Shown: positions 1 to 9,135 of the stretch, piece by piece
Layout: the number at the start of each line of letters is the position of its first letter
Position numbering within the stretch: position 1 is the stretch's first letter
Assembly (NCBI GenBank): GCA_002325375.1
Contig: DCRZ01000007.1
Span: forward strand, 55,662-111,145
Reading direction: 5' to 3'
Length of the DNA stretch: 55,484 bases
Origin: Rhodospirillaceae bacterium UBA1479
GTDB lineage: Bacteria > Pseudomonadota > Alphaproteobacteria > Rhodospirillales > Casp-alpha2
The notes under the pieces: model-generated
What the model saw: the letters and a program-made list of their open reading frames with translations, nothing else
Database searches by the model: none
Told to the model about the DNA's origin: nothing
Program-made: the position numbers and the translations under genes

Positions 1-624
<624 letters not shown>

Positions 625-651
625 ACGCCAGGGCCAAACGGACCAAACGAC

Positions 652-683
652 AGGCCGGGAGCACCACCGCTTCCGGCCTTTTC
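652..683 (+). terminator. Rho-independent terminator after rpoD
   Basis: The bases show a perfect 9-bp stem (652-660 with 671-679, core AGGCCGG/CCGGCCT) and a 10-base loop. A TTTT run at 679-682 follows. It lies 28 bases after the rpoD stop and ahead of the tRNA gene, so it should end rpoD transcription. Confidence 0.75.
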
Positions 684-711
684 GTTAGAGGGAGAATTTC
701 CACGTGATCAA

Positions 712-788
712 GGGCCAGTAGCTCAACTGGTTAGAGCCGACGGCTCATAACCGTCTGGTTGCAGGTTCGAGTCCTGCCTGGCCCACCA
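712..788 (+). tRNA. tRNA with CAT anticodon, probably tRNA-Ile2 (lysidine-modified)
   Basis: The full cloverleaf can be drawn. The acceptor stem is GGGCCAG/CTGGCCC (712-718, 778-784), the D stem GCTC/GAGC, the anticodon stem GACGG/CCGTC, and the loop CTCATAA holds CAT at 746-748. The T arm is GCAGG-TTCGAGT-CCTGC, followed by A and an encoded CCA (786-788). It is not the initiator, because position 1 pairs normally and the anticodon stem lacks the GGG/CCC triplet. The C4-G69 and C5-G68 pairs fit the acceptor features used by TilS for tRNA-Ile2, so Ile2 is favoured over elongator Met. That last distinction is an inference. Confidence 0.93.
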
Positions 789-805
789 CGCCCCGCCCCC
801 ATGTC

Positions 806-1720
806 CTATTCGTGAGACCCGCTGCCCGCCTGCGTCTTGGCCGCACCCGTCACCGGCGCGATGCTGGAACGCGCGAAGTATTCCGTGATGAGGTCGCCCA
901 TCACGTCGGCGGCCGCGTTGTTGCGCTTGCCGGCGCGGTAGAGCACCAGATCGACGCCCGGCAGGGCCGGGAAGCTTTCCGCCGCACCGATCACCCGCAT
1001 GCCCGGCATGACCGAGCTTTTGGCCACGACGCTGACCGCGCTGCCGCTGAGCACCGCCGCCTGCAGGCCGCTGATCCCGGCGCTGACGAAGGCGATCTTC
1101 CATTTCCGCCCCATGGTCGCCAGGCCCGCGAGCGCAAGGTCGCGGAACACGTTGCCCGGCGGCAGGACCGCGAGCGGCACCGGGTTGTTGTTGTGCAGGG
1201 ATCGGGCCTCCCCCGTGACCCAGACCAGGGGTTCGCGGGCAACCACGTCGCCTTCGTCGAAGGCCCGCATGTCGGTCACCAGGGCAAGGTCGATCTCGCC
1301 GCGCTTCAGCTGAGTGACCAGCGGGCTCGACAGCAGGGTGCGCAGTTCGACTTCGATGTCGGGAAAGGCGTTGGAGAAACTGGACAGGATCGGCGGCAGC
1401 AGGTAGGCCGCATAAAGGTCAGGCACGCCCAGCACCACCTTGCCGCTGAGCTTGGGCGCGGTCAGGCGTACCTTGACCTCTTCCTGCAGGTTCATGATCG
1501 TGCGCGCATAGCCGAGCAGAAGCTCCCCATCCGGGGTCAGCACCAGCTTGCGGTTGACCGTGGTGAACAGCTTGGCATGGACCGTTTCCTCCAGCCGCCG
1601 CATCTGCAGGCTGACGGCCGGCTGGGTGCGCCCGAGACGGCGCGCCGTTTCCGACACGCTGCCCGTTTCCACCAGCAAAATGAACGCCTGCAGCAGGCGC
1701 AAATCCAAGGGCTGTTTCAT
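806..1720 (-). CDS. LysR-family transcriptional regulator
   Basis: The 304-residue length is normal for LysR proteins. The N-terminal winged HTH is clear (residues ~5-63: LRLLQAFILLVETGSVSETARRLGRTQPAVSLQMRRLEE). An effector-binding periplasmic-protein-like domain follows (~90-290: GKVVLGVPDLYAAYLLPPIL...). It is transcribed away from the ABC importer operon that starts at 1847, and the 126-bp A/T-rich spacer between them is the classic LysR arrangement. It therefore probably controls that operon and itself. The ligand is not readable from sequence. The last ~15 residues are low-complexity. Confidence 0.93.
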   Translation of the reverse strand: MKQPLDLRLLQAFILLVETGSVSETARRLGRTQPAVSLQMRRLEETVHAKLFTTVNRKLVLTPDGELLLGYARTIMNLQEEVKVRLTAPKLSGKVVLGVPDLYAAYLLPPILSSFSNAFPDIEVELRTLLSSPLVTQLKRGEIDLALVTDMRAFDEGDVVAREPLVWVTGEARSLHNNNPVPLAVLPPGNVFRDLALAGLATMGRKWKIAFVSAGISGLQAAVLSGSAVSVVAKSSVMPGMRVIGAAESFPALPGVDLVLYRAGKRNNAAADVMGDLITEYFARSSIAPVTGAAKTQAGSGSHE

Positions 1721-1846
1721 GATTTGAACATTAAATATATTTATGGAAATTATTTAAAGAATAAATTTTGTAAATTGTGCACTGCACCCTAACGTCTTCG
1801 TTGCGTCATACGCGCGGGACCATTCCCGCCACAACAGGAGATCGTC
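1721..1846. promoter_or_regulatory. Divergent LysR/ABC-operon control region with AT palindrome
   Basis: This spacer separates the LysR start (1720) from the binding-protein start (1847). It is strikingly A/T-rich against the high-G+C background. It contains a perfect 12-bp palindrome, TAAATATATTTA, at 1732-1743, 11 bases from the LysR start codon. LysR boxes follow T-N11-A dyads, so this is a plausible autoregulatory operator. An SD-like AACAGGAG precedes the 1847 start. Confidence 0.5.
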
Positions 1847-2812
1847 ATGTCAGGCACCACACGCCGGAAATTTATCCACGCCGCCCTCGCCGGCGCGCTC
1901 TGCGCCTTTACCGCCGCGGCCTCCACGCCCGCAACTGCGGCGGACCGGGTGATCAAGGTCGGCACGCTCAAGCTGATCCACGGCATCACGCCCTATTTCT
2001 ACGAGAAGTTCGCACCTGCGGGATACAAGATCGAAGTCATCCCCTTCGAAAGCCCCACGGACGGCAAGAACGCCGTGGTGACCGGGACCGTCGACTTCGG
2101 CATTTACGGCCTTGCCGCCGCCACCCTGGGGGCCGCCGCCGGTGAGCCCGTGGTCGTCGTCGCCGCCGCCTGCAACCGCGGCATGGCCGTGGTTTCCGGC
2201 GCCAAGTCCGGGCTCAACACGATCAAGGACCTGAAGGGCAAGAAGGTCGGCATCTGGCCCGGCTCGACCCAGGAAGTCGTGATCCTCGACCGGTTGAGCG
2301 CCGAAGGCATGACCATCAAGGACATCAAGCCGATCCGCGTTTCCTTCAGCGACATGGCCCCGGCGCTGGAGCGCGGCGACCTCGACGCCTATGTGGGTGC
2401 CGAGCCGGGCCCGGGCATCAGCCTCGCCAAGGGGGTCGGCAAGATCGTCGAATATCCCTATTCGACGCCGACCGGGTCTCTCAACATGGTGCTGACCACC
2501 AGCCAGGAAAAGATCGACAAGGACCCGGAACTGGTGATGACCCTGCTGACCATCCACAGCAAGGCCGCCGAATACGCCATGAAGACCCGCGCCGAGTTCG
2601 TTGCCGTCGCCATGCAGAAACTGGGTCAGCAGAAACCGTCGATCGAGAAAGCCGCGCCCAACGTGGAACTGACCTGGAAGATCGACGACCTGTTCCTTAA
2701 GCAGGCCAACTATTACGGCACCCAGATGCTCAACAAAAAGCAGATCCGCCAGTTGCCGGATTACGCGACCTTCATCAACCCGGCCTTCGTCCAGAAAATC
2801 GCGGGCATGTAA
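1847..2812 (+). CDS. ABC importer substrate-binding protein, NMT1/SsuA/TauA type
   Basis: This is the periplasmic binding component of an ABC importer for a small anionic or aromatic solute (nitrate/sulfonate/taurine/thiamine-precursor superfamily). Its 321 residues begin with a Tat-like leader (TTRRKFIHAALAGAL, residues 4-18) cleaved near ATAADR. The mature protein has the family pattern: IKVGTLKLIHGITPYFYEKF, then VVTGTVDFGIYGLAAAT, GKKVGIWPGSTQEVVIL and DAYVGAEPGPG. It leads an operon with a permease (8 bp later) and an ATPase. The solute is unknown; the neighbouring hydrolase suggests an ester or amide. Confidence 0.9.
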   Translation: MSGTTRRKFIHAALAGALCAFTAAASTPATAADRVIKVGTLKLIHGITPYFYEKFAPAGYKIEVIPFESPTDGKNAVVTGTVDFGIYGLAAATLGAAAGEPVVVVAAACNRGMAVVSGAKSGLNTIKDLKGKKVGIWPGSTQEVVILDRLSAEGMTIKDIKPIRVSFSDMAPALERGDLDAYVGAEPGPGISLAKGVGKIVEYPYSTPTGSLNMVLTTSQEKIDKDPELVMTLLTIHSKAAEYAMKTRAEFVAVAMQKLGQQKPSIEKAAPNVELTWKIDDLFLKQANYYGTQMLNKKQIRQLPDYATFINPAFVQKIAGM

Positions 2813-2820
2813 TCGTCGAC

Positions 2821-3693
2821 ATGGCCAGCGACATGAACACCACCGCCCAAAGCCAAACGGTTGCGACCGGGGACATGTCCCCGGCGCAACCTGCTTTGAG
2901 CCGGACCTTCCTCAGGCGGCTTCGGAAGGTCGGCCTGGGGCTGATCGTGCCCCTGACCCTGATCGCGTTCTGGGACTTGATGGTCCGCTGGACCGGAACC
3001 CGACTGATCCCGCCGCCGGCGGACGTCCTCATCATGATGTGGGATTTCGCCTTCGGCGGCATCTACGACGACGGCTTCAGCGCCAGCCTGCCGATCCATC
3101 TGTGGGTGTCCCTGCAGCGCGTCTACGGCGGGTTCCTGGTCGCGGCCCTGGTCGGCATTCCCCTGGGCGTGGCGCTCGGCCGATCCCCCCTGCTGCGCGA
3201 CATGCTCGACCCGACCCTGTCGCTGCTGCGCCCCGTCCCGGTCACCGCCTGGTTGCCGCTGTCGATGATTTTTTTCGGGCTCGGCCCCAAGTCGGCGGTG
3301 TTTCTCGTATTCCTCGGCGCCTTCTACCCGATCCTGCTGAACACCGTGTTCGGGGTGAAATCGGTCGACGCGCGCCTGCTCGAAGCCGCCGCCATGTTGG
3401 GCTGCAAGGGCTCCCAGCTGTTCCGCTCGGTCGTCCTTCCCGCGGCCACGCCCAACATCTTCAACGGCCTGCGCCTCGGCCACGGGTTCGCCTGGATCCT
3501 CATCGTGGTCGGCGAGATGACCGGCGTGCCCGAAGGCCTGGGTGCGGTGATCATGGACGGGCGGACGCTGTCGCGCACCGACCTGGTGATCACCGGCATG
3601 ATCGTGATCGGTGTCACCGGGTTCCTGTCGGACCGCCTGATCGTCCTGCTTAACAACCGCCTGCTGCGTTGGAGCCCCCAACATCATGTCTGA
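2821..3693 (+). CDS. ABC importer permease (BPD_transp_1, SsuC/TauC type)
   Basis: This is the inner-membrane channel subunit of the importer. It has 290 residues and about six hydrophobic segments (first near residues 38-55, LGLIVPLTLIAFWDLMV). The EAA coupling loop that docks on the ATPase reads LLEAAAMLGCKGSQLFRSVVLPAATP (in two parts, residues ~187-212). Its C-terminal codons overlap the start of the ATPase gene (3686) by 8 bp, indicating translational coupling. The unusually long cytoplasmic N-terminus (~35 residues) may mean a later start is used. Confidence 0.92.
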   Translation: MASDMNTTAQSQTVATGDMSPAQPALSRTFLRRLRKVGLGLIVPLTLIAFWDLMVRWTGTRLIPPPADVLIMMWDFAFGGIYDDGFSASLPIHLWVSLQRVYGGFLVAALVGIPLGVALGRSPLLRDMLDPTLSLLRPVPVTAWLPLSMIFFGLGPKSAVFLVFLGAFYPILLNTVFGVKSVDARLLEAAAMLGCKGSQLFRSVVLPAATPNIFNGLRLGHGFAWILIVVGEMTGVPEGLGAVIMDGRTLSRTDLVITGMIVIGVTGFLSDRLIVLLNNRLLRWSPQHHV

Positions 3694-4507
3694 TCTCCAG
3701 AACCCACAAGCGGCCGGCGCGCCGCCCATCATCCGCATCGCCGGGCTGAATAAGTCCTTCGAGTCCGACACCGGCCGGACCTTGGCCCTCAGCGGCATCA
3801 ACCTCGACATCCATAAGGGCGAATTCGTCTGCCTGCTGGGGGCGTCCGGCTGCGGCAAATCGACCCTGCTGCGGATCATCGCCGGCTTCGAGACGGCCAG
3901 CGACGGAACGGCCAGCGTGTTCGGCCAGCCCGTCCACGAACCGGGCCCGGACCGCGGCATCGTGTTTCAGGACTATGCCCTGTTTCCCTGGCTGACCGTC
4001 CATGAGAACATCGCCTTCGGCCCCAAGCACGCGGGAATGAGCGCCAAGGAAGTGAAACGGATCACCGACAAGTTCACGGAGATGGTCGGCCTGACCGCCT
4101 TCACCAACCATTACCCGGCGCAACTGTCAGGCGGCATGAAACAGCGCGTGGCCATCGCCCGTGTTCTCGCCAACGATACCGACATTCTGTTGATGGACGA
4201 ACCGTTCGGCGCGCTGGACGCGCTGACCCGGGCGAAGTTGCAGGAGGAACTGCTCGATATCTGGCGGCAGACGAAACTGACCGTCATCTTCGTCACCCAT
4301 TCGGTCGAAGAGGCCGTGGTCTTGGCCGACAGGATCGTCGTCATGAGCGCCGGCCCCGGCCGGGTCGATTGCGACATGACGGTCGACCTGCCCCGGCCCC
4401 GCGACGTGTCGTCGGAACCGTTCAACGCCGTCCGCCGCACCGTGGCGCAGCGGCTCAGCAGTAACCTCGCGCCGGGCCGCCGGCTTTCAACCGGAGACGC
4501 CGCCTGA
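3686..4507 (+). CDS. ABC importer ATPase (SsuB/TauB type)
   Basis: This is the nucleotide-binding subunit of the preceding importer (273 residues). Visible motifs are Walker A GASGCGKST (~residue 50), Q-loop FQDYALFPW, signature LSGGMKQR, Walker B DILLMDEPFGALD and the switch histidine in FVTHS. The family is the nitrate/sulfonate/taurine group. It overlaps the permease gene by 8 bp, and the hydrolase gene begins 1 bp after its stop, so all four genes are likely one transcript. Confidence 0.94.
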   Translation: MSDLQNPQAAGAPPIIRIAGLNKSFESDTGRTLALSGINLDIHKGEFVCLLGASGCGKSTLLRIIAGFETASDGTASVFGQPVHEPGPDRGIVFQDYALFPWLTVHENIAFGPKHAGMSAKEVKRITDKFTEMVGLTAFTNHYPAQLSGGMKQRVAIARVLANDTDILLMDEPFGALDALTRAKLQEELLDIWRQTKLTVIFVTHSVEEAVVLADRIVVMSAGPGRVDCDMTVDLPRPRDVSSEPFNAVRRTVAQRLSSNLAPGRRLSTGDAA

Positions 4508-4508
4508 C

Positions 4509-5375
4509 ATGCCCACCGACCAGACCGCCAGCACCTACCGCGGCATGGAGCGGGCCGCGATCGACGCCGCCTACAACAACTCCGCCGCCGTCACCGACAG
4601 CGCCGAACGCGTGGAAAAATGGCGCCGCCGCAGCGAGGAAACCCGCGCCCGGCCGGGGGTGCGGCTTGACCTACGGTACGGGCCCGAAGCCAACAACCGC
4701 ATCGATTATTTCCCGACGAACATGCCCTCGGCGCCCCTGTTCATCTTCATCCACGGCGGCTACTGGTTTCGCAACACCAAGGAAATCTTCGCCTTCGTCG
4801 CCGACGGCCCCTGCGCCAACGGCATCAACGTCGCGACCGTCGGCTACACCCTGGCGCCCGATGCCGGGCTCAGCCAGATCGTCCAGGAAGTCAGCCTGGC
4901 GATCGATTATCTGGTGGATTCAGCCGACGACCTGGGGTTCGACCGCGCCGCCGTCACCGTCGGCGGATGGTCGGCCGGCGGGCATCTCACGGCCCTTGCC
5001 GCCGGTCACCCGAACGTCGCCGGCGTCCTGCCCATCAGCGGCATTTTCGACCTGACCCCGATCGCGCTCAGCTACATCAACGATGCCCTGTCCCTGACGG
5101 CGGACGAGGTCGATACCTTGAGCCCGCTGTTCAATCTGCCCCGGCGGAAAATCCCGCACCTGCTGTTCGTCGGCGGCGATGAGCTGCCGGAACTTCAGCG
5201 GCAATCCACGGCCTATGCCGCTGCCGCCGCCGGCGACGGCATTCCCGCAGCACTGGAGGTCGTCCCCGGCCAAAACCATTTCACGATCGTCGATGAGCTG
5301 GCATCGGAGGACGGCGTCCTGATGCGCGGCCTGATCCGCCTTGTCAGGCAGGTTTCCGCAGCGAAGACCGCCTGA
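4509..5375 (+). CDS. Alpha/beta hydrolase, arylformamidase (KynB)/carboxylesterase-like
   Basis: This 288-residue alpha/beta hydrolase has the oxyanion motif HGGYW (~residues 81-85) and the nucleophile elbow GWSAGGH (~155-161). A catalytic Asp/His pair is likely near the C-terminus, with QNHFTI supplying the His. HGGYW with a ~280-residue length is typical of the kynurenine-formamidase-like group, which cleaves N-formyl or ester bonds. It is the last gene of the LysR-controlled ABC operon, so it probably hydrolyses the imported compound in the cytoplasm; no signal peptide is seen. No tryptophan-degradation gene is adjacent, so a kynurenine role is not supported. Confidence 0.85.
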   Translation: MPTDQTASTYRGMERAAIDAAYNNSAAVTDSAERVEKWRRRSEETRARPGVRLDLRYGPEANNRIDYFPTNMPSAPLFIFIHGGYWFRNTKEIFAFVADGPCANGINVATVGYTLAPDAGLSQIVQEVSLAIDYLVDSADDLGFDRAAVTVGGWSAGGHLTALAAGHPNVAGVLPISGIFDLTPIALSYINDALSLTADEVDTLSPLFNLPRRKIPHLLFVGGDELPELQRQSTAYAAAAAGDGIPAALEVVPGQNHFTIVDELASEDGVLMRGLIRLVRQVSAAKTA

Positions 5376-5387
5376 CGAAAGGATTCC

Positions 5388-5409
5388 CGGCGGCGTTACC
5401 GTGCCGCCG
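5388..5409. terminator. Weak hairpin between convergent genes
   Basis: A 7-bp stem CGGCGGC/GCCGCCG (5388-5394, 5403-5409) with an 8-base loop spans the stop codon of the minus-strand gene and lies 13 bases after the hydrolase stop. Neither strand shows a T-run, so function as a terminator is only suggested by position. Confidence 0.3.
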
Positions 5410-7756
5410 CCCAAGGCCGCCAGATCTGCCGGGGGCGTTTCGCGTTGCACTTCTGCAGGAGAACCTCCGCCCCCTTGACCGCCTTGTCGATCACGGTCAT
5501 GCAGAAATCGGCTTTCAGCATCTTCACATGGCCGTCCGCCTGTAACTCCCACTGCATGTTGGGAGTGGTCTGGCACTTGGAAATCAGCACCTTCGCGCGA
5601 TCCTGGAGCTTGGCATCACCGACCCCGACGCAATATTTGCTGTCGAAAACCAGGGCGCTCGGCTTTTCGTTCGGCCTGATCCACAGGGTGTCCCGCTGGT
5701 TACAATCGGCCAGGGCCATGGCTTCCGTCGGCCCCTCGCTTTTGCTCAGGCACAGACCCGGCGCGTTGGTCAATTCGAACCGCAGAGTGCCCTTGGGTTG
5801 GGTCCGCTGCCGCTTGATCGCGGCGATCAGGGCCTTTTCCGCCATCGGCGCCGCGGCGGGCCCCTGGCTGCCCACGACCACCGAGGTCGACGGAATGGTT
5901 TCGATCTTTACCTTATCCGGGTCAAAGGTGTCCGGCGCCGGCTGGTTCGAGTTGACGGTGACGTTGCTGCCCATGTTGATCGTCGGCATGGTCGGCCCGG
6001 TCGGCTTGGCGTCCGGGTCCTTGCCGGCCTTGTAGGCGGCCAGGCGGGTTTTGAAATTGGCGCTGGGCTGCGCTTTGCCGCCGATCACCGCCGCCCAATG
6101 GAACAGGAATTCGTCCGGCCCTTCCTTCATCTGCAGCAGGAGGCCGATGTCGACGGGACGGTTGGAAATGTCGATCGCCTGGCGGATCTTGCCCTCCATT
6201 TCCTCCGTCTTCAAAAGCTTGTCCATTTCCATGGTCACGACGACCGCCGCGGCGGCGGCGATCACCATCGGCGCGGCGGCGGCCATGGCGGCGGAGGCCC
6301 CCGTCCAACTGGAACTGACCGCGGCCGTTTTCGCGACCTCACCGGCCACCTTCGCGGCCGAAGCCGCCTTTTTAGCGGCTTGCAGGGCCCTGTAGGGCAG
6401 CAACGCCGCGTTCACCGGCTTGATGAACGTAATCATGGCAGCGCCCACCGGCCCGGCGAAACCGGCACCCATCTGAATGGCCCCGCCGACGATCTCGTTG
6501 TAATCGGGCGGTGCGATCACCCCGCCGGCGTAGATCGATGCGGCGCCCATCTTGGACAAGGCGATCGCGTTGGCCTTGTTCGCCGCCACAAAATAAGCGT
6601 CAAAGGCCTGCTTGGATTGATAGGCCACGAACTGCCGGTTCCACTGGATCAAGTTGGCGACTATCGCCAGCAGATCCTTTTCCGATGCCGTGCGCTGGGC
6701 GGCCGGCTTGACGGCCGTCTCCATGACGATCTGCGCCAACAGGGCCGACAGGACGGGACTCTCCGACGGATTGGCGTCGATCACTTTCCAGACATTGGTG
6801 ATGGCCTCCGCCTCCGGCTCGCCGGAAGCTTTCGCGGCGGCCTTGGCCGCATCGTCGATCCGCGTGCGCTCGGCGATCAGCTTGGCCAGGATGTCCTCGG
6901 CCCCACGGCCCAGGGACAACAGGCTGTACTTGCCGCGTTCCGGCAGCACCCAACGCATCTTCTTGATGCGGCAGGCCTTCGCGGTCTTGACGCCGCTGGT
7001 CGATCGCGTCGTATCCTGCGGGCAGGACCAGCAGGTGCCGCCGTCGATGAAATCGAAATGCTGGCCGGCCGGGCAGGTCAGGGCCGCCGTCTTCGTGGCC
7101 GGCTCGAAATCCAGGTTGGTCTGGCAGGCGTTGCCCGCCGTCACGGCGGCCGCCGTGCGCAGGTGGTCTTCCGGGCATTTCCAGCATTCACCGCCGTTGC
7201 GCGGATCACGGAAGGCACCCTCAGCATTACAGGCCTTGCCCTTGAATTCGGCGCTGACGGCCTTTTTGCCGACCCTGCCGCAGGCGTTCCATTTATCAAC
7301 CGCGGCAGCCGTGCGGCCGTAGCCCGAGGGGCATTTCCAGCATTCGCCGCCGTTGCGCGGATCAAGGAACGCGCCGGACGGGCAGGAGACCTTGCCCAGG
7401 AACACGGCCTTTGTCGTGCTGCCCTTGATCGGCTTGTCACAGGCCCTGGGGCTGGTCACCGGCCGAGCGTTGCGGTTGAACCCCTTGGGGCATGAAAAAC
7501 AGGCCCAGGTGCCGATGTCGAAGAACGACCCCTTGGGGCATTTGCCGACCGCCTTCGATTCGAACTTGGCCCTGTCGAAGCCGCAGGGTTCCTGCAGATT
7601 TCCCCGCTGATCGACGCCGCCGCAGGCGGAATGGCCCCGCAACTGCTTCCAGGCGGAATTGGCCTGCGCGGCGCCTGCGTCAAAACCCAAAATGAACAGG
7701 CCCAGAAGCAGTATTCCCAGGCATTTCGGGCGAAAAATTCCCATAAACGATGACAT
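5396..7756 (-). CDS. Secreted Cys-rich repeat protein with ricin-type lectin domain
   Basis: The protein has 786 residues and a clear signal peptide (1-32, hydrophobic core LGILLLGLFILGF, cleavage near AAQA). Four Cys-rich repeats of 34-36 residues follow at ~73-106, 125-159, 176-211 and 228-262. Each has the pattern C-x12/14-C-x2-C-x16-C, with RNGGECWKCP and RTAAAV as shared cores. The middle (~270-520) is Ala-rich and helical, with a strongly hydrophobic stretch near 480-505 that could insert in a membrane. A Pro/Asn linker leads to a C-terminal beta-trefoil-like region (~665-786) with three QxW-like repeats (DTLWIRP, MQWEL, QIWRPW), suggesting carbohydrate binding. Function is unknown; an extracellular or periplasmic binding or surface role is an inference. 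Confidence 0.8.
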   Translation of the reverse strand: MSSFMGIFRPKCLGILLLGLFILGFDAGAAQANSAWKQLRGHSACGGVDQRGNLQEPCGFDRAKFESKAVGKCPKGSFFDIGTWACFSCPKGFNRNARPVTSPRACDKPIKGSTTKAVFLGKVSCPSGAFLDPRNGGECWKCPSGYGRTAAAVDKWNACGRVGKKAVSAEFKGKACNAEGAFRDPRNGGECWKCPEDHLRTAAAVTAGNACQTNLDFEPATKTAALTCPAGQHFDFIDGGTCWSCPQDTTRSTSGVKTAKACRIKKMRWVLPERGKYSLLSLGRGAEDILAKLIAERTRIDDAAKAAAKASGEPEAEAITNVWKVIDANPSESPVLSALLAQIVMETAVKPAAQRTASEKDLLAIVANLIQWNRQFVAYQSKQAFDAYFVAANKANAIALSKMGAASIYAGGVIAPPDYNEIVGGAIQMGAGFAGPVGAAMITFIKPVNAALLPYRALQAAKKAASAAKVAGEVAKTAAVSSSWTGASAAMAAAAPMVIAAAAAVVVTMEMDKLLKTEEMEGKIRQAIDISNRPVDIGLLLQMKEGPDEFLFHWAAVIGGKAQPSANFKTRLAAYKAGKDPDAKPTGPTMPTINMGSNVTVNSNQPAPDTFDPDKVKIETIPSTSVVVGSQGPAAAPMAEKALIAAIKRQRTQPKGTLRFELTNAPGLCLSKSEGPTEAMALADCNQRDTLWIRPNEKPSALVFDSKYCVGVGDAKLQDRAKVLISKCQTTPNMQWELQADGHVKMLKADFCMTVIDKAVKGAEVLLQKCNAKRPRQIWRPWAAAR

Positions 7757-7953
7757 GGAGCAATCTCCTCATCGACGCGGGCCGCGCCGACATTATGAAT
7801 TTAAATACAACCACCCTTTAATCACCTTCCCCATTTCAAAGCATGCTTTTCTGAGAAGGCCATGAGGGGATTTGGGGAAATTTTTGCGTGCCTGCGACAG
7901 CCATTGCGCAATCGAAGCATTGCACCGGGGTGCGGGCCTTGGCCGGAGGGGAG

Positions 7954-8934
7954 TCAGGCGCGGGACCGCAGGGTCTGCGACGGCAGGACGCCGAACTGTT
8001 CCACGTAGCACTTGGAAAACCAGCCCATGTGGGTGAACCCCCACTTCGCGGCGACATCGCGGACGGAGACGCCGTTGTCGGCCAGGCACAGGTCATTATG
8101 GGCCAAGGTCAGCCGCACGTATTTGACATAGGCGATGGGCGACATGCCGAAAGCGTCGTTGAACGCGATCTGTAGCGTCCGATAGCCGCAGCCTGCGTGA
8201 CTTGCCAGGGTTTCCAGGGTGATCGCCGTATCCGCATGGGCGTGGATGTATTCGCGGGCCCGTTTGACGTAATAGGGAACGGCACCGGCCTTCGGACGGC
8301 CCTGCAGGGCATCCGTGGCGGAATTGGGCAACAGCGACAGCACGCTGGTCAGCAACAGGTCCTTGAGGCCTGCCAGGATGATTGGATTGCCGGCCCCGCG
8401 CAGGGGGCCATCCAAGGCCTCGGCGATATAGATCACCGTATTGCGCAGGTGCTGCCCGTTCGGCGTGGTCAGGTCCAATTCAGTATCAAACCTGATGTCC
8501 TTCAGACCGACCCCCTCGCCTAGAATCGAACGGGCGTGTTGTTTCAACTCATCGATGGACAGGGGAATGACAAAACTTTCAAAAGCATCCTGGCATGCCG
8601 TCAAAGGTACGCGATTGTCCCGCAGCAGACCCGTCGTGGGCGATATCCCGAATGCCTTCCCATGATGCCGAATACCCGCCTGCCCGCCGGTCAGGATGAA
8701 CAGCATCAGCGTGTCTTCGTCGTTTTCATAAGCATGAACATGGGTCGGCACATTGCCGTAGGTAATGTGCATCAGGCTCTGGCCGCCAAGATCAACGGCC
8801 CGCAACGAGGCATCGATTTCATGCCCTTTGCCGATAACGTCGATTTCATCCCTGTATGTCAGCCGCACCAGGGTATCCCGCAATTCATGCAGGTCCGTGG
8901 ACGCCAGAACTTCGTAGTTCTCCAGATATGTCAT
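7954..8934 (-). CDS. AraC-family transcriptional regulator
   Basis: The 326-residue protein has a C-terminal double HTH (residues ~225-322). The first helix pair is ITLETLASHAGCGYRTLQIAF and the second is SVRDVAAKWGFTHMGWFSKCY, ending FGVLPSQTLR. The N-terminal ~200 residues match the AraC ligand-binding domain type seen in regulators of aromatic or amino-alcohol catabolism. Upstream (8935-9135) lies the start of a divergent SDR gene, its likely target. It could also act on the Cys-rich protein gene downstream on the same strand, 198 bp away. The ligand is unknown. Confidence 0.92.
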   Translation of the reverse strand: MTYLENYEVLASTDLHELRDTLVRLTYRDEIDVIGKGHEIDASLRAVDLGGQSLMHITYGNVPTHVHAYENDEDTLMLFILTGGQAGIRHHGKAFGISPTTGLLRDNRVPLTACQDAFESFVIPLSIDELKQHARSILGEGVGLKDIRFDTELDLTTPNGQHLRNTVIYIAEALDGPLRGAGNPIILAGLKDLLLTSVLSLLPNSATDALQGRPKAGAVPYYVKRAREYIHAHADTAITLETLASHAGCGYRTLQIAFNDAFGMSPIAYVKYVRLTLAHNDLCLADNGVSVRDVAAKWGFTHMGWFSKCYVEQFGVLPSQTLRSRA

Positions 8935-9135
8935 GAGAGGGCGCCGATCCTTCTGATGGACACCTGTATATTATATCTGGTCCACCGCCTGCGACTACCA
9001 TCACACTGCTGTTCCATTTTCAATTGAGTTCCCAGCCGTTGCCCCGCCCCCAACCGCCGGAAACCTGTTCAGAAAGGCGCAAATCCGCTAAACGGGTGCT
9101 TGCCTTCAACCACGCCTATTCAGGGAGATCCATCC

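Noticed and set aside
723..1103. Minus-strand ORF ending in RQDSNLQPDGYEPSALT
   Set aside because: This string is the antisense translation of the tRNA at 712-788, a familiar database artefact; the rest is antisense/out of frame to the LysR gene.
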